The notes: generated by a model not told the origin, from the letters alone. Counted from the first letter of the stretch, positions 26,755 to 35,784 are shown. The stretch: 64,000 bases of DNA from Cupriavidus taiwanensis LMG 19424 (GCF_000069785.1 NC_010528.1:558001-622000); one strand, 5' to 3'. Numbers and translations: made by a program.

Positions 26755-27849
26755 ATGAAGAACCCCCTTGCGGGCGCCATCTTTGCGGCGCTCGCGGCCT
26801 GCTGCACCGCCGCTTCGGCGCAGGACCACGTCACGCTGTATGGCAGGCTCAATACGTCGATGGAGTATTCGGATGCGTCGACGGCCTCCGATGGCACCAA
26901 GCTGGGTGGCACCGGCCGCCTGACCAATAACCGCTCGGTGTTCGGCATGCGCGGCGAAGAGGCGCTGTATGGCAGTCTGAAGGCGATCTGGCAGATCGAA
27001 AGCAATATCTCCCTGGATACGGGCAGCGGGCAACTGGCCAGCCGCAATACCCGCGTTGGGTTGGCTGGCTCGGCCGGCAGCTTCTTCATGGGCAACTGGA
27101 CCACGGCTTACCTCGAAGCCACGTCGTCCTACGACCCGTTCTATCCGACCACGGCCGGGTATATGGCGCTGATCGGCAACGGCTCGACCCCGACCTCCGA
27201 CAACATCCAGGACACCAGCGCCTTCGACCGCCGCCAGAAGAACAGCCTGCACTACCGCAGCCCGAAGTGGAACGGCTTCAGCGGCGGCGTGACCTGGGGC
27301 GTCAATGAAGAGCGCGCCACGGTGCCGCGCAATCCCAGCCTGTGGTCGTTCGCCGGGGCCTATGACAACGGCCCGCTGAACGTGGTGCTGGCTTACGAGC
27401 GCCACAACAACTACCAGACCGCGGGCCGCGACGACGAAGGCATGAAGATCGGCCTGTCGTACCAGTTCCCGACCACCAAGGTCTCGGCGATCTACGAGCG
27501 GCTGCACTACCGCACCGCCACCGGCGACCTGAAGCGCGATGCGTACTACGCCTCGGTGGTGCAGAAGCTGTGGACCGGCAGCCTGCGCGCGGGTGTCGGC
27601 TTTGCCGGCAACGGCCGCGGCAACGCCACCGAGACCGTCGGCTTCTTCCGCAGCGGCCCGGATACCGGCGCGGTGCAGGCCACGCTGGGCTACGAGTATC
27701 CGCTGTCGAAGCGCACTTCGGTGTTCGGCTTCTACAGCCGCATCTTCAACAAGAAAAACGCCACCTACGACTTTGCGATCAACGAGCTGGGCATTTCCGC
27801 CGGCGCCGATCCGCAGACCTTTGCGCTAGGCATGCGCCACGTGTTCTGA
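26755..27849 (+). CDS. Outer-membrane porin, Gram-negative (OmpC/Porin_4) type
   Basis: 364 aa. A signal peptide (MKNPLAGAIFAALAACCTAA) ends at ASA before QDHVTLYGRLNTSMEYS, the standard beginning of betaproteobacterial porins. Alternating beta-strands follow, with the loop 3-like acidic region and the C-terminal TFALGMRHVF ending in Phe for BAM recognition. First gene of a five-gene rightward run; the Bug receptor follows after 45 bp. Confidence 0.93.
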   Translation: MKNPLAGAIFAALAACCTAASAQDHVTLYGRLNTSMEYSDASTASDGTKLGGTGRLTNNRSVFGMRGEEALYGSLKAIWQIESNISLDTGSGQLASRNTRVGLAGSAGSFFMGNWTTAYLEATSSYDPFYPTTAGYMALIGNGSTPTSDNIQDTSAFDRRQKNSLHYRSPKWNGFSGGVTWGVNEERATVPRNPSLWSFAGAYDNGPLNVVLAYERHNNYQTAGRDDEGMKIGLSYQFPTTKVSAIYERLHYRTATGDLKRDAYYASVVQKLWTGSLRAGVGFAGNGRGNATETVGFFRSGPDTGAVQATLGYEYPLSKRTSVFGFYSRIFNKKNATYDFAINELGISAGADPQTFALGMRHVF

Positions 27850-27894
27850 ACGAGGCCCGCCTCAGGCCATTACCCGAGATCAAGGAGACCCCAC

Positions 27895-28875
27895 ATGAAA
27901 TTCCGCCACATGCTGCGCGCGGCGCTGGCCGCCGCACTGTGCCTGCCGCTGCTGCCCGGCGCGGCGCACGCCGACACCTATCCCGACAAGCCGATCCGCA
28001 TGGTCGTGCCGTTTGCCGCCGGCAGCGCCACCGACCTGCTCGCGCGCATCGTCAGCGCGGAGATGAGCACCTCGTCGAACCTGCAGATCGTCGTCGACAA
28101 CCGCCCCGGCGCCGGCGGCACCATCGGCACCGCGGTGGTGGCCAAGGCGCCCGCCGACGGCTACACGCTGCTGCTGACCTCCGCCGGGCACGCGGTCAAT
28201 CCCACGCTCTACCCCAAGCTGCCGTACGACACCACGCGCGACCTGAAGGGCATCTCCACGGTCGCGACCATGCCCTACCTGCTGGTGGTCAGCGCCTCCA
28301 GCCCGTACCGCACGCTCAAGGACCTGCTGGCCGCGGCGCGCGCCAAGCCTGATTCGGTGACCTACAGCTCGGCGGGCAGCGGCAGTTCGTCGCACCTGAG
28401 CGGCGAGCTGTTCAACGTGACCGCGGGCGTGCAGACGCGGCATATCCCGTACAAGGGCGCGCCGGCGGCCATCACCGATGTGATCAGCGGACGCGTCGAC
28501 ATGTTCTTCGCCCCGTCCATCACCGCGCTGCAGTTCGTCAAGGAGGGCAAGCTGCGCATCTTGGGCGTGGCCACGGCGGCGCGGGTGCCGTCGCTGCCGG
28601 ACGTGCCCACCATCGCCGAAGCGGGCGTGCCGGGCTATGTGTTCGATGCCTGGTTCGGCGTGCTGGCGCCGGCGGGCACGCCCAAGGAAATCGTGGCGCG
28701 CCTGAACACGGCGATGCAGCAGGCGCTGAGCGCGCCGGCGACCAGGGAGAAGCTGGTGGCGCAAGGCGCCGAGGCCAAGCCCTCGACCCCGGTCGCGTTC
28801 GACAAGCTGATCGCCGCCGACATCGCCAAGCTCGAGCCCATCGTCAAGCGCTCGGGCGCGCAGCCGGGCCAGTAA
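27895..28875 (+). CDS. Bug-family tripartite tricarboxylate solute receptor
   Basis: 326 aa. Signal peptide cleaved after AAHA; hallmarks YPDKPIRMVVPFAAGSATD, VVDNRPGAGGTIGTAVVAKA, VTYSSAGSGSSSHLSGELF, HIPYKGAPAAITDVISGRVD. It binds an unknown small carboxylate or amide in the periplasm. Its place between a porin and an exported amidohydrolase suggests uptake of the substrate or product of that enzyme. No TTT membrane components are adjacent. Confidence 0.92.
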   Translation: MKFRHMLRAALAAALCLPLLPGAAHADTYPDKPIRMVVPFAAGSATDLLARIVSAEMSTSSNLQIVVDNRPGAGGTIGTAVVAKAPADGYTLLLTSAGHAVNPTLYPKLPYDTTRDLKGISTVATMPYLLVVSASSPYRTLKDLLAAARAKPDSVTYSSAGSGSSSHLSGELFNVTAGVQTRHIPYKGAPAAITDVISGRVDMFFAPSITALQFVKEGKLRILGVATAARVPSLPDVPTIAEAGVPGYVFDAWFGVLAPAGTPKEIVARLNTAMQQALSAPATREKLVAQGAEAKPSTPVAFDKLIAADIAKLEPIVKRSGAQPGQ

Positions 28876-28935
28876 CGGCGCAGCACTGGCGCCCGCACGG
28901 CGGGCGCCCCTTCCACTGACACACGGAATACCGTT

Positions 28936-30672
28936 ATGCGATGCATTGCACGGGCCCTGGCACATGCCATGGCGGTGGGCTGCCTGATGGCGGCCTGGGG
29001 AACACAGGCGCAGGCCGCCGCCGCGCAGGCGGACCGGATCCTGGTCAACGGCACGGTGCTTACCATGGACGCCGGCGATACGGTGGCGCAGGCCATCGCC
29101 ATCCGCGGCGAGCGTATCGTCGCGGTGGGCGCCAACCCGCAAATCCGCCGCCTGGCCGGCCCGGCTACCGAGGTCATCGACCTCGGCGGGCGCACGGTGA
29201 TTCCGGGGCTGATCGACACCCATATCCACGCCATCCGCGGCGGCCAGAGCTATGCCTTCGAGACCTACTGGTACGAAGGCGAGACCACCAGCCTGGCCGC
29301 CGGGCTGGAGCAGTTGCGACAGACCGCGCAGGCGCGCGGCCCGGGCAAGTGGGTGGCCGTGACCGGCTCGTGGCACCCCGACCAGTTCACCGAGAAGCGC
29401 GCCCCCACGCCGGCCGAGCTGACCGCGCTGCTGCCCGACAATCCGGCCTACGTGCAGTACCTGTACGACTACGCGCTGGTCAACGCCAAGGCGATCGAGG
29501 TGCTCAAGCTCGACCAGCCCGATGCGCTGCCGCCCGGCATCCGCATGGAGCGCGACAGCGACGGCCGTCTCACCGGCCGGGTCTTCGGCGCGATCCGGCC
29601 GCTGTCGGCGCTGTTCGGGCGCATCCTGGCGCAGAGCCAGGTCGACCCCAAGGCCAGCCTGCAGGCCTTCTTCGGCCGGCTGAACAGCCTCGGTGTTACC
29701 GCGCTGATCGACCCTACCGCCGGGCCGGGCGCCGCGTACGATCCGCTGTTCGCGCTGTGGCGCGAAGACAGCCTGTCGCTGCGGGTGGGCTACCGCATCC
29801 CGACGCTGGTCGCGGGCAACGAGGCCGAGTGGTTCCGCAACACGCTGGCCTTCCTGCCGCCGCGGCTGGGCGACGGCAAGCTGCGCTTCCTGGGACCGGG
29901 CGAAATGCTGGTGTTCGGCATGGACGACGGCGTGAAGATGGGGCCCGGATTCCAGCCGTCGGCGAAGGACCGCGAGGAACTGCTCAAGGTGGCAAGCTTT
30001 GCCGCCAGCCGCGGCTATCCGGTCGAGATCCACGCCTATACCGACGATGCCGCCAGCGCGATCCTGGATGTGTTCGAGGAAGTGGGCAAGCGCCATGACC
30101 TGGGCAAGCTGCGCTGGGCCATGGCCCACCTGAACACCGGCAAGCCGGAAACGTTCCGGCGCATGAAGGCGCTCGGGCTTGCCTACACGGTCCAGATGGG
30201 GCCGTACTTCGAGGCCAGCGCCATCGGCCACGCCAACGACCACCATGTGGCCGAGGCCGCTCCGCCCGTGCGCCTGGCCCTGCAGCACGGGCTGAAAGTG
30301 GCCGGCGGCACCGATGCCACGCGTATCGGCATCCCCGGGGTCTGGCGCGCGCTGGAGTTCCACGTCGGCGGCTATTCGATCGGCAGGGAAGTCCGGCGCA
30401 AGGAGGACTTCCGGCTCTCGCGGCTGGAAGCGCTGAGGCTGTACACCGCCAACGCGGCCTGGATTTCGTTCGATGAGACTTCGCGCGGCACGCTGGAGGC
30501 GGGCAAGCTGGCCGACCTGGCGGTGCTCGACAAGCCCTACCTGACCGTACCGGTTGAAGACATCCATCGCATCCGTTCGGTGCTGACGATGGTCGACGGG
30601 AAAGTGGTGCATGGCGACGGCGCCTTCGCCGCGCGCCAGGCATTGGCCCCGCGAGCGCAGCGCAGGCCATAA
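28936..30672 (+). CDS. Exported amidohydrolase (metal-dependent hydrolase, YtcJ-like)
   Basis: 578 aa. An N-terminal signal (about residues 1-30, ending TQAQAAAAQA) implies export, unusual for this family. The amidohydrolase fold begins ADRILVNGTVLTMDAGD and has the metal motif GLIDTHIHA with H96 and H98, further His/Asp candidates in VEIHAYTDDAAS and AGGTDATRIG, and the C-terminal beta-sandwich part SRGTLEAGKLADLAVLD. The substrate is unknown; YtcJ-like proteins hydrolyse amide or carbamate bonds. The next gene begins 3 bp after its stop. Confidence 0.9.
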   Translation: MRCIARALAHAMAVGCLMAAWGTQAQAAAAQADRILVNGTVLTMDAGDTVAQAIAIRGERIVAVGANPQIRRLAGPATEVIDLGGRTVIPGLIDTHIHAIRGGQSYAFETYWYEGETTSLAAGLEQLRQTAQARGPGKWVAVTGSWHPDQFTEKRAPTPAELTALLPDNPAYVQYLYDYALVNAKAIEVLKLDQPDALPPGIRMERDSDGRLTGRVFGAIRPLSALFGRILAQSQVDPKASLQAFFGRLNSLGVTALIDPTAGPGAAYDPLFALWREDSLSLRVGYRIPTLVAGNEAEWFRNTLAFLPPRLGDGKLRFLGPGEMLVFGMDDGVKMGPGFQPSAKDREELLKVASFAASRGYPVEIHAYTDDAASAILDVFEEVGKRHDLGKLRWAMAHLNTGKPETFRRMKALGLAYTVQMGPYFEASAIGHANDHHVAEAAPPVRLALQHGLKVAGGTDATRIGIPGVWRALEFHVGGYSIGREVRRKEDFRLSRLEALRLYTANAAWISFDETSRGTLEAGKLADLAVLDKPYLTVPVEDIHRIRSVLTMVDGKVVHGDGAFAARQALAPRAQRRP

Positions 30673-30674
30673 GC

Positions 30675-31067
30675 ATGCCGCACCTGACCGTCGAATACAC
30701 CCGCAATCTTGCGCCGGTTGCGCGCATCGATGCCTTGCTGGCGGGGCTGAGCGCGGTCCTGCTTGCGCAGCCCGGCGCGTTTGCGCCAGGCGGCATCCGT
30801 GCGCGCGCGGTTTGCCTGGAGTCCTACCGCATGGCCGACGGCAGCGGCGACGATGCCTTCGTCCACGTGACGCTGGCGGTAGCGGCGGGGCGCCCGCAAG
30901 ACGTGCTCGACCGCACCGTCACCGCCATGTTCGATTGCCTGACCGCGCATTTCGCCGAGCCATACCGGCGCCGGTATCTGGCGCTGTCGCTGGAGTTGCG
31001 GGAGTTTGCCGGGGCCTATCGCAGCCTTAACAACATTCACCAGCGCTACAGCACCACGGCTGCATAG
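30675..31067 (+). CDS. 5-carboxymethyl-2-hydroxymuconate isomerase-like (tautomerase-fold) protein
   Basis: 130 aa starting MPHLTVEYTRNL, so after removal of Met the N-terminal proline is free, as in the tautomerase/CHMI families. It continues ARAVCLESYRMADGSGDDAFVHVTLAVAAGR with the conserved Arg and length of CHMI. In aromatic degradation (homoprotocatechuate) this step isomerises a muconate. No other meta-cleavage gene is here, so the true substrate may be different and linked to the amidohydrolase, whose stop lies 3 bp upstream. Confidence 0.82.
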   Translation: MPHLTVEYTRNLAPVARIDALLAGLSAVLLAQPGAFAPGGIRARAVCLESYRMADGSGDDAFVHVTLAVAAGRPQDVLDRTVTAMFDCLTAHFAEPYRRRYLALSLELREFAGAYRSLNNIHQRYSTTAA

Positions 31068-31122
31068 GGCAGCGGCCGCGTTCCACCACAACGACAAGAC
31101 AGCCCAAAAGAGGAGACAGCAA

Positions 31123-32214
31123 ATGAAGTTCGGAACCATGGGGGCCGCGCTGCTTGCGTTGGCCCCGACGCTGGCCGCGGCGCAGTCCGTGACGATGTAC
31201 GGCGTGATCGACACCGGCGTGGAATACGTGAACAAGGTCGGTGCGGGCGGCGACAGCCTGGTGCGCATGCCGACCCTGACCGGCACCGTGCCGTCGCGTT
31301 GGGGCCTGCGCGGGACCGAGGACCTGGGCGGCGGGCTCAAGAGCGTGTTCGTGCTGGAGTCAGGCTTCGCCCCGGATACCGGCGGTGCCAACCAGGGCGG
31401 TCGGCTGTTCGGGCGGCAAGCGCTGGTCGGGCTGAGCGGCAAGTGGGGGCAGCTGTCGCTGGGGCGTCAGTACACCATGCTGTTCTGGGCCAACCTGGAC
31501 TCGGACATCCTTGGCCCTAACGTGTACGGCGCGGCATCGCTCGACAGCTACCTGCCGAATACGCGTGCCGACAACGCGCTGGCCTACAAGGGCACCTTCG
31601 GCGGCCTGACCATTGGCGCTACCTACAGCTTCGGGCGCGATGCGGTCAACGCCGGCCCCAGCCCGGCCGGCACCAATTGCGCGGGCGAGAACCCGGCCAG
31701 CAAGTCTGCCTGCCGGGAATGGTCGGCGCTGATCCAGTATGAGCACAAGGGCTGGGGCGTCACCGCTGCCTATGACTCGCTGCGCGGCGGGCCGGGTGCA
31801 TTCGGCGGGCTTGGCAACAAGTCGCTGAGCGATGATCGCCTGTCGCTGAGCGGCTACGTGCTGTTGTCGCGCGCCAAGCTGGGCGTGGGCGTGATCCGCC
31901 GCGACAACGAAGGCAGCGCGACGCCGCGCAGCCAGCTCTGGTACGGCGGCATGGCCTACGACATTACGCCGGCTTTCACGCTGGCCGGGCAGGTCTATTA
32001 CCTCAAGTTCCACGACAGCGCCAACAAGGCCATGCTGTACGCGGTGCGTGGCGCCTATGCGTTCTCCAAGCGGACTTCGGTTTACGCCACGGCGGGATTT
32101 ATCGATAACGGGGGGCAGCTGGCGCAGTCAGTGAGTGCCGGGGCGGCTGGGTCCAATCCCAGGCCGGGGGCGTCGCAGTTTGGCACGATGGTGGGGGTCA
32201 AGCACGTGTTTTAG
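31123..32214 (+). CDS. Outer-membrane porin, Gram-negative type (second copy)
   Basis: 363 aa. A signal peptide ends at LAAA before QSVTMYGVIDTGVEYVNKV. Features include WGLRGTEDLGGGLKSVFVLE, LFGRQALVGLSGKWGQLSLGRQY and the C-terminal GTMVGVKHVF. It is as close to common betaproteobacterial porins as to the first porin at 26755, so the pair does not look like a recent local duplication. Last gene of the run; the LysR gene downstream is convergent. Confidence 0.93.
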   Translation: MKFGTMGAALLALAPTLAAAQSVTMYGVIDTGVEYVNKVGAGGDSLVRMPTLTGTVPSRWGLRGTEDLGGGLKSVFVLESGFAPDTGGANQGGRLFGRQALVGLSGKWGQLSLGRQYTMLFWANLDSDILGPNVYGAASLDSYLPNTRADNALAYKGTFGGLTIGATYSFGRDAVNAGPSPAGTNCAGENPASKSACREWSALIQYEHKGWGVTAAYDSLRGGPGAFGGLGNKSLSDDRLSLSGYVLLSRAKLGVGVIRRDNEGSATPRSQLWYGGMAYDITPAFTLAGQVYYLKFHDSANKAMLYAVRGAYAFSKRTSVYATAGFIDNGGQLAQSVSAGAAGSNPRPGASQFGTMVGVKHVF

Positions 32215-32268
32215 GAAGGCCTGTCCGGGCTGGGGCTGCATGGCATCTAAGCCAAACAGCCAGCCCTC

Positions 32269-33213
32269 CTAATCGCCTTCCGCCATCTCCGCCAGCAGCC
32301 GGCTATTCGGCCAATCCCCCTCCACCGCCAGATCCCTCGCCACCCGCCTGAGCGTCTCCATCACCGCAAGCGAAGCCCGCGACGGCGGCCGCGCCGCGGC
32401 ATAGCCGATCATCCGATGCAGCTCCAGCCCCCGGATCGGCACTGCCTGCAGCCGCTGCGCCTGCAGTTCTTCGCGTATTGCCGCGGCAAAATGCACCGTC
32501 CAGCCGAATCCGCGCGCTACCAGGCGCCGGGCTACCTCGATCGATTCCACTTCCATCGAGACCTGCAGCTCCAGCCCCTGGCGCGCCGCCAGCGCTTCCA
32601 GCGCCAGCCGCACGCCTGACTTGGGCACGCCAGTCAGGATCAGCGGAAGGTCCTGCAGCTGTTCCATCTCCACCGGCCCATCCCCCAGCGCGGTATCGCC
32701 CCACGGACCGATCGCGCACAGGCTCTCCGCCACCAGCGGCACCGCCGAAACCCCGGGGCTCGATACCGGCCCGCTCAGCAGCGCGACGTCGAGCGTGCCC
32801 TGCAGCAGCGCATCCTGCAGCGCGGGCGCGAAATTCTCCACCAGGCGCAGGCGGATCTCCGGATACTGCTCGCGCAGCGCTTCGGCCAGCGGGATGAACA
32901 GCAGCGGCGCCAGCGCCGGCGTCAGTCCCAGCGCCACCAGCCCGCGCGGCGACGCGGCGAGGTCGGCGATGTCCACCTTGACCTGATCGGCGTAGCGCAG
33001 CAGGAAGGACGCGCGGTCCAGCAGCACCAGGCCTTCTGGCGTGGGCGTGGCGCCGCGCACGTGGCGCTCCAGCAGGCGCACGCCCAGTTCTTCCTCGAGC
33101 AGCCGGATCTGTCGGCTGAGCGCGGGCTGCGCGATATGCAGCGCCGCCGAGGCGCGGCCGAAGTGCTGCAGCGTGGCCAGCACCTTGAAGTAGCGAAGTT
33201 GTCGGAGGTCCAT
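32269..33213 (-). CDS. LysR-family transcriptional regulator
   Basis: 314 aa. The winged helix begins MDLRQLRYFKVLATLQHFGR and contains AALHIAQPALSRQIRLLEEELGVRLLER; an effector domain follows from about residue 92. It is convergent with the porin operon and could regulate it (inference). A GCAATCGATTGC palindrome lies 28 bp upstream of its start, the same core as the site in front of the oxidoreductase, so it may itself answer to the neighbouring LacI protein. Confidence 0.92.
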   Translation of the reverse strand: MDLRQLRYFKVLATLQHFGRASAALHIAQPALSRQIRLLEEELGVRLLERHVRGATPTPEGLVLLDRASFLLRYADQVKVDIADLAASPRGLVALGLTPALAPLLFIPLAEALREQYPEIRLRLVENFAPALQDALLQGTLDVALLSGPVSSPGVSAVPLVAESLCAIGPWGDTALGDGPVEMEQLQDLPLILTGVPKSGVRLALEALAARQGLELQVSMEVESIEVARRLVARGFGWTVHFAAAIREELQAQRLQAVPIRGLELHRMIGYAAARPPSRASLAVMETLRRVARDLAVEGDWPNSRLLAEMAEGD

Positions 33214-33240
33214 GGCGTAGCTCTACTGCGGTGAACGTGC

Positions 33241-33252
33241 GCAATCGATTGC
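33241..33252. promoter_or_regulatory. LacI-type operator upstream of LysR gene
   Basis: Perfect palindrome GCAATCGATTGC, centred on the CG step typical of LacI-family sites, and identical in its 12-bp core to the site at 34575-34588. Confidence 0.65.
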
Positions 33253-33286
33253 ACAAAATTTCCAAAAAAAGCGCCCTCGGGCGACG

Positions 33287-33410
33287 AATGCCGTTCAGTT
33301 AACCCCTGTTCGTTCCCGCGCAGGCGGAAACCCAGTGACTTCCAAAAAACGCCGGATTCCCGCCTGCGCGGGAATGACGGTAGTGTCTGATTCCTTAACT
33401 GAACGGCATT
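33287..33410. repeat. 124-bp nested palindromic element (MITE/REP-like)
   Basis: Perfect 16-bp terminal inverted repeats, AATGCCGTTCAGTTAA and its complement (33395-33410). Inside them is a second perfect 15-bp inverted repeat, TTCCCGCGCAGGCGG (33313-33327) and its complement (33360-33374). No coding capacity. The whole sequence could fold into a cruciform. It lies between the LysR and LacI genes. Confidence 0.8.
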
Positions 33411-33427
33411 GCCTCGGGGCGACCGCC

Positions 33428-34441
33428 TTACACGGGCCGAGTCGAAGCCCGCACCACCAGTTCGGGCGCCAGCAGGGTCCGCGCCGTGGTGGTGGCGCTG
33501 CCGTCCAGTGCCCCCAGCATCAACGCGGCGGCGCGCGTGCCCATCTCGTAGAATGGCACGCGGATGGTGGTCAGCGCGGGAGACACCGCATGCATCAGCA
33601 GCATGTCGTTGTGTCCCACCACCGACAGGTCCGACGGGCAGCTGCCGCCGGCGGCGCGCACCGCCGCGTAGCAGCCCAGCGCCAGGAAATCATTGGCGGC
33701 CACCACCGCGGTGATGCGCTTGCGGCGCGACAGCAGCTGCGCGCAGGCGGCCTGGCCCGCCGCTTCGGTGTAGGCCGGCGCGCGCACCACCGGGCAGTGC
33801 GACGCAGCCAGGCCCAGCTCCGCCACCGCCTGCAGGAAGCCTGCTTCGCGCTCATGGCCGGTCGAGAGATTGACCGGTCCGGCCACATGACCGATGCGCC
33901 GGTGGCCCAGCGCGTGCAGATGGCCGACGGCGAGCGCCATCGCCTGGCGGTGGTCGCCGACGATGCTGGAAACGCGCCCGGCATCGTCGCTGCGGTTGAC
34001 CATCACCAGCGGAACGCCCTGCGCCAGGCAATGGTCCACCACCGGGTCGTTGCGCTCGGCGGTGGCCAGGATCAGGCCGTCGACCTGCCGCGCCAGCAAC
34101 TGGTCGACGATAAAGGTCTGGCGCGCCTTGTCGCCGCCGGCATTGGCCACGATCGGGATATAGCGGTGCCGCGCCAGCGCGTTCTCGATGCCGAGCACGA
34201 TCGGCGGAAACACCGGGCTGCCGATGTCCGGCACCACCACGCCGATGGTGCCCGAGCGCCGCGTGCGCAGCGCCGCGGCAATGCGGTTGGGCGAGTAGTG
34301 CAGGTCCTGTGCCGCCTTCAGTACGCGGGCCACCAGTTCGTCGCCGATGCGGTGGCGGGTCTGCGGATTGAGCACGCGCGATACCGTCGACGGATGCACG
34401 TCGAGCGCCTGGGCAATCTGCTTGATGGTGGGTTTGCTCAT
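33428..34441 (-). CDS. LacI-family transcriptional regulator
   Basis: 337 aa. The N-terminal helix-turn-helix TIKQIAQALDVHPSTVSRVL has the LacI YQTVSRV-like recognition helix and the hinge YSPNRIAAALRTRRSGTIGV. A sugar- or acid-binding periplasmic-type domain follows (GVVVPDIGSPVFPPIVLGIE). It is divergent from the oxidoreductase at 34655; the TGCAATCGATTGCA operator lies between them. Confidence 0.93.
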   Translation of the reverse strand: MSKPTIKQIAQALDVHPSTVSRVLNPQTRHRIGDELVARVLKAAQDLHYSPNRIAAALRTRRSGTIGVVVPDIGSPVFPPIVLGIENALARHRYIPIVANAGGDKARQTFIVDQLLARQVDGLILATAERNDPVVDHCLAQGVPLVMVNRSDDAGRVSSIVGDHRQAMALAVGHLHALGHRRIGHVAGPVNLSTGHEREAGFLQAVAELGLAASHCPVVRAPAYTEAAGQAACAQLLSRRKRITAVVAANDFLALGCYAAVRAAGGSCPSDLSVVGHNDMLLMHAVSPALTTIRVPFYEMGTRAAALMLGALDGSATTTARTLLAPELVVRASTRPV

Positions 34442-34574
34442 CGCTGTGTGCCATGTGCGGCAGGCGCTGCGCCATACCGCCTGGTTATCGGGATACCGGC
34501 AAAAAGTGGATTGGACGCAAGGCCGCGGCGGTTCCTACAATCGGCCCGGATGCCAGCAGGCCTTGCGCTTGTCG

Positions 34575-34588
34575 TGCAATCGATTGCA
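34575..34588. promoter_or_regulatory. LacI-type operator upstream of the oxidoreductase
   Basis: Perfect 14-bp palindrome TGCAATCGATTGCA, 66 bp before the oxidoreductase ATG and 133 bp before the LacI ATG. Probably bound by the neighbouring LacI protein. Confidence 0.72.
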
Positions 34589-34654
34589 TTGTAATCTGCC
34601 CGGGCGGCATTGCCAAGCCGCAGCCGGCCCGGGCCAGCAACAGGAGAGACAGAG

Positions 34655-35596
34655 ATGAAAGCAGCGGTATCGTTCGCGGGCCAGGCGCCGGTGTACCAGG
34701 AGTTCGACGACCCGGTCGCCGAACCCGGTACGGTGGTGGTCAAGGTTTCCGCGTCCGCGCTCACGCGGCTGGACATGGCGATTGCCGAAGGCCGCCACTA
34801 CATCAAACCAGGCGCGGGCCGCTTCGTGGTGGGGCGCGAAGGCGTGGGGCGCCTCGCCGACGGGCAGCGGGTCTACTTCAATGTCAATGCGCCGCGCGCG
34901 CCGTACGGCTCGATGGCGCAGCGCGCGCTGGTGGACCCGGCGCTGACCTTCCCGGTGCCGGACGGCATCGACGACGCCCGCGCGGCCGCGCTGGGCAACG
35001 CCGGCCTCGCGGCGTGGCTGCCGCTGTCGTGGCGCGCGCACATGCAGCCGGGCGAGACCGTGCTGGTGCTTGGGGCGACCGGCATCTCCGGGCTGCTGGC
35101 GGTGGCCGCGGCCAGGCTGCTGGGCGCCGGCCGCGTCATTGCCGCCGGGCGCGACGTACGCGCGCTGCAGCGTGCCCGCCGGCTGGGCGCGGACGCGGTG
35201 GTGCCGCTCGACCAGCCGGGCGACCTGGTCGACGCCTACCGCAATGCGGCCGGCGGCAGCGTCGATATCGTGCTCGACTACCTGTGCGGCGCGCCCGCCG
35301 AAGCCGCATTGCTGGCGCTAGGCCATGGCGGGCGCCTTGTCCATATCGGCACCACGGTCGCGCCGACCATCACCTTTGCCGGCGCTGCCGCGCGCCAGGC
35401 GTGCTTCGACATCATGGGCTTCGCCTACTACCACGCGCCTATCGAGGCGCAGGCGCAGGCCTACGCCGAGCTGTGCCGGCATACCGCCGCCGGGCGCATG
35501 GAGATCGACATCGTCGCCGAGCCGCTGGAAGCGGTCGGGCGCGTGTGGGCGGCGCAGGCGCAGGGCGCGCGGCAGCGCTTCGTGCTGGTGCCCTGA
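34655..35596 (+). CDS. Zinc-independent medium-chain alcohol dehydrogenase/quinone oxidoreductase-like protein
   Basis: 313 aa from ATG 34655 with GGAGAGACAG upstream. The GroES-like N-terminus spans about residues 1-110 and the Rossmann part has VLVLGATGISGLLAVAAARL. None of the usual catalytic-zinc Cys/His residues or the four-Cys structural zinc loop is seen, so it resembles quinone-oxidoreductase-type MDRs using NAD(P)H. The substrate is unknown; control by the divergent LacI protein is likely. Confidence 0.88.
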   Translation: MKAAVSFAGQAPVYQEFDDPVAEPGTVVVKVSASALTRLDMAIAEGRHYIKPGAGRFVVGREGVGRLADGQRVYFNVNAPRAPYGSMAQRALVDPALTFPVPDGIDDARAAALGNAGLAAWLPLSWRAHMQPGETVLVLGATGISGLLAVAAARLLGAGRVIAAGRDVRALQRARRLGADAVVPLDQPGDLVDAYRNAAGGSVDIVLDYLCGAPAEAALLALGHGGRLVHIGTTVAPTITFAGAAARQACFDIMGFAYYHAPIEAQAQAYAELCRHTAAGRMEIDIVAEPLEAVGRVWAAQAQGARQRFVLVP

Positions 35597-35603
35597 AGAC
35601 GCG

Positions 35604-35729
35604 TCATGCCTGGCGCAATGGTCCGCGCAAGATCCTCGAGCCGCCGTCGACCGGCCGGTTCACGCCGGTCGCGAAGCCGGCATCGCCCCCGGCGAGCGAG
35701 GCAATCCCCTTTGCGATGTCCCCAGGGCC
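35604..35729 (-). pseudogene. C-terminal remnant of a short-chain dehydrogenase
   Basis: The last 41 codons of a minus-strand frame read GDIAKGIASLAGGDAGFATG then VNRPVDGGSRIL, the characteristic C-terminus of SDR enzymes. The rest of the frame upstream has no SDR homology, and the Rossmann motif and catalytic Tyr-Lys are missing. A decayed gene or a deletion scar beside the oxidoreductase. Confidence 0.7.
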
Positions 35730-35784
35730 AGGGTCGGGCTGCCTGGCGTGATGCGTCCACGGTAGCCCTGGTTGCTGAAGCGAA

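Noticed and set aside
27880..30612. 910-residue open frame on the minus strand
   Set aside because: Mirror frame of the Bug receptor and amidohydrolase genes; His/Arg/Gly-rich translation without domains, typical of high-GC antisense frames.
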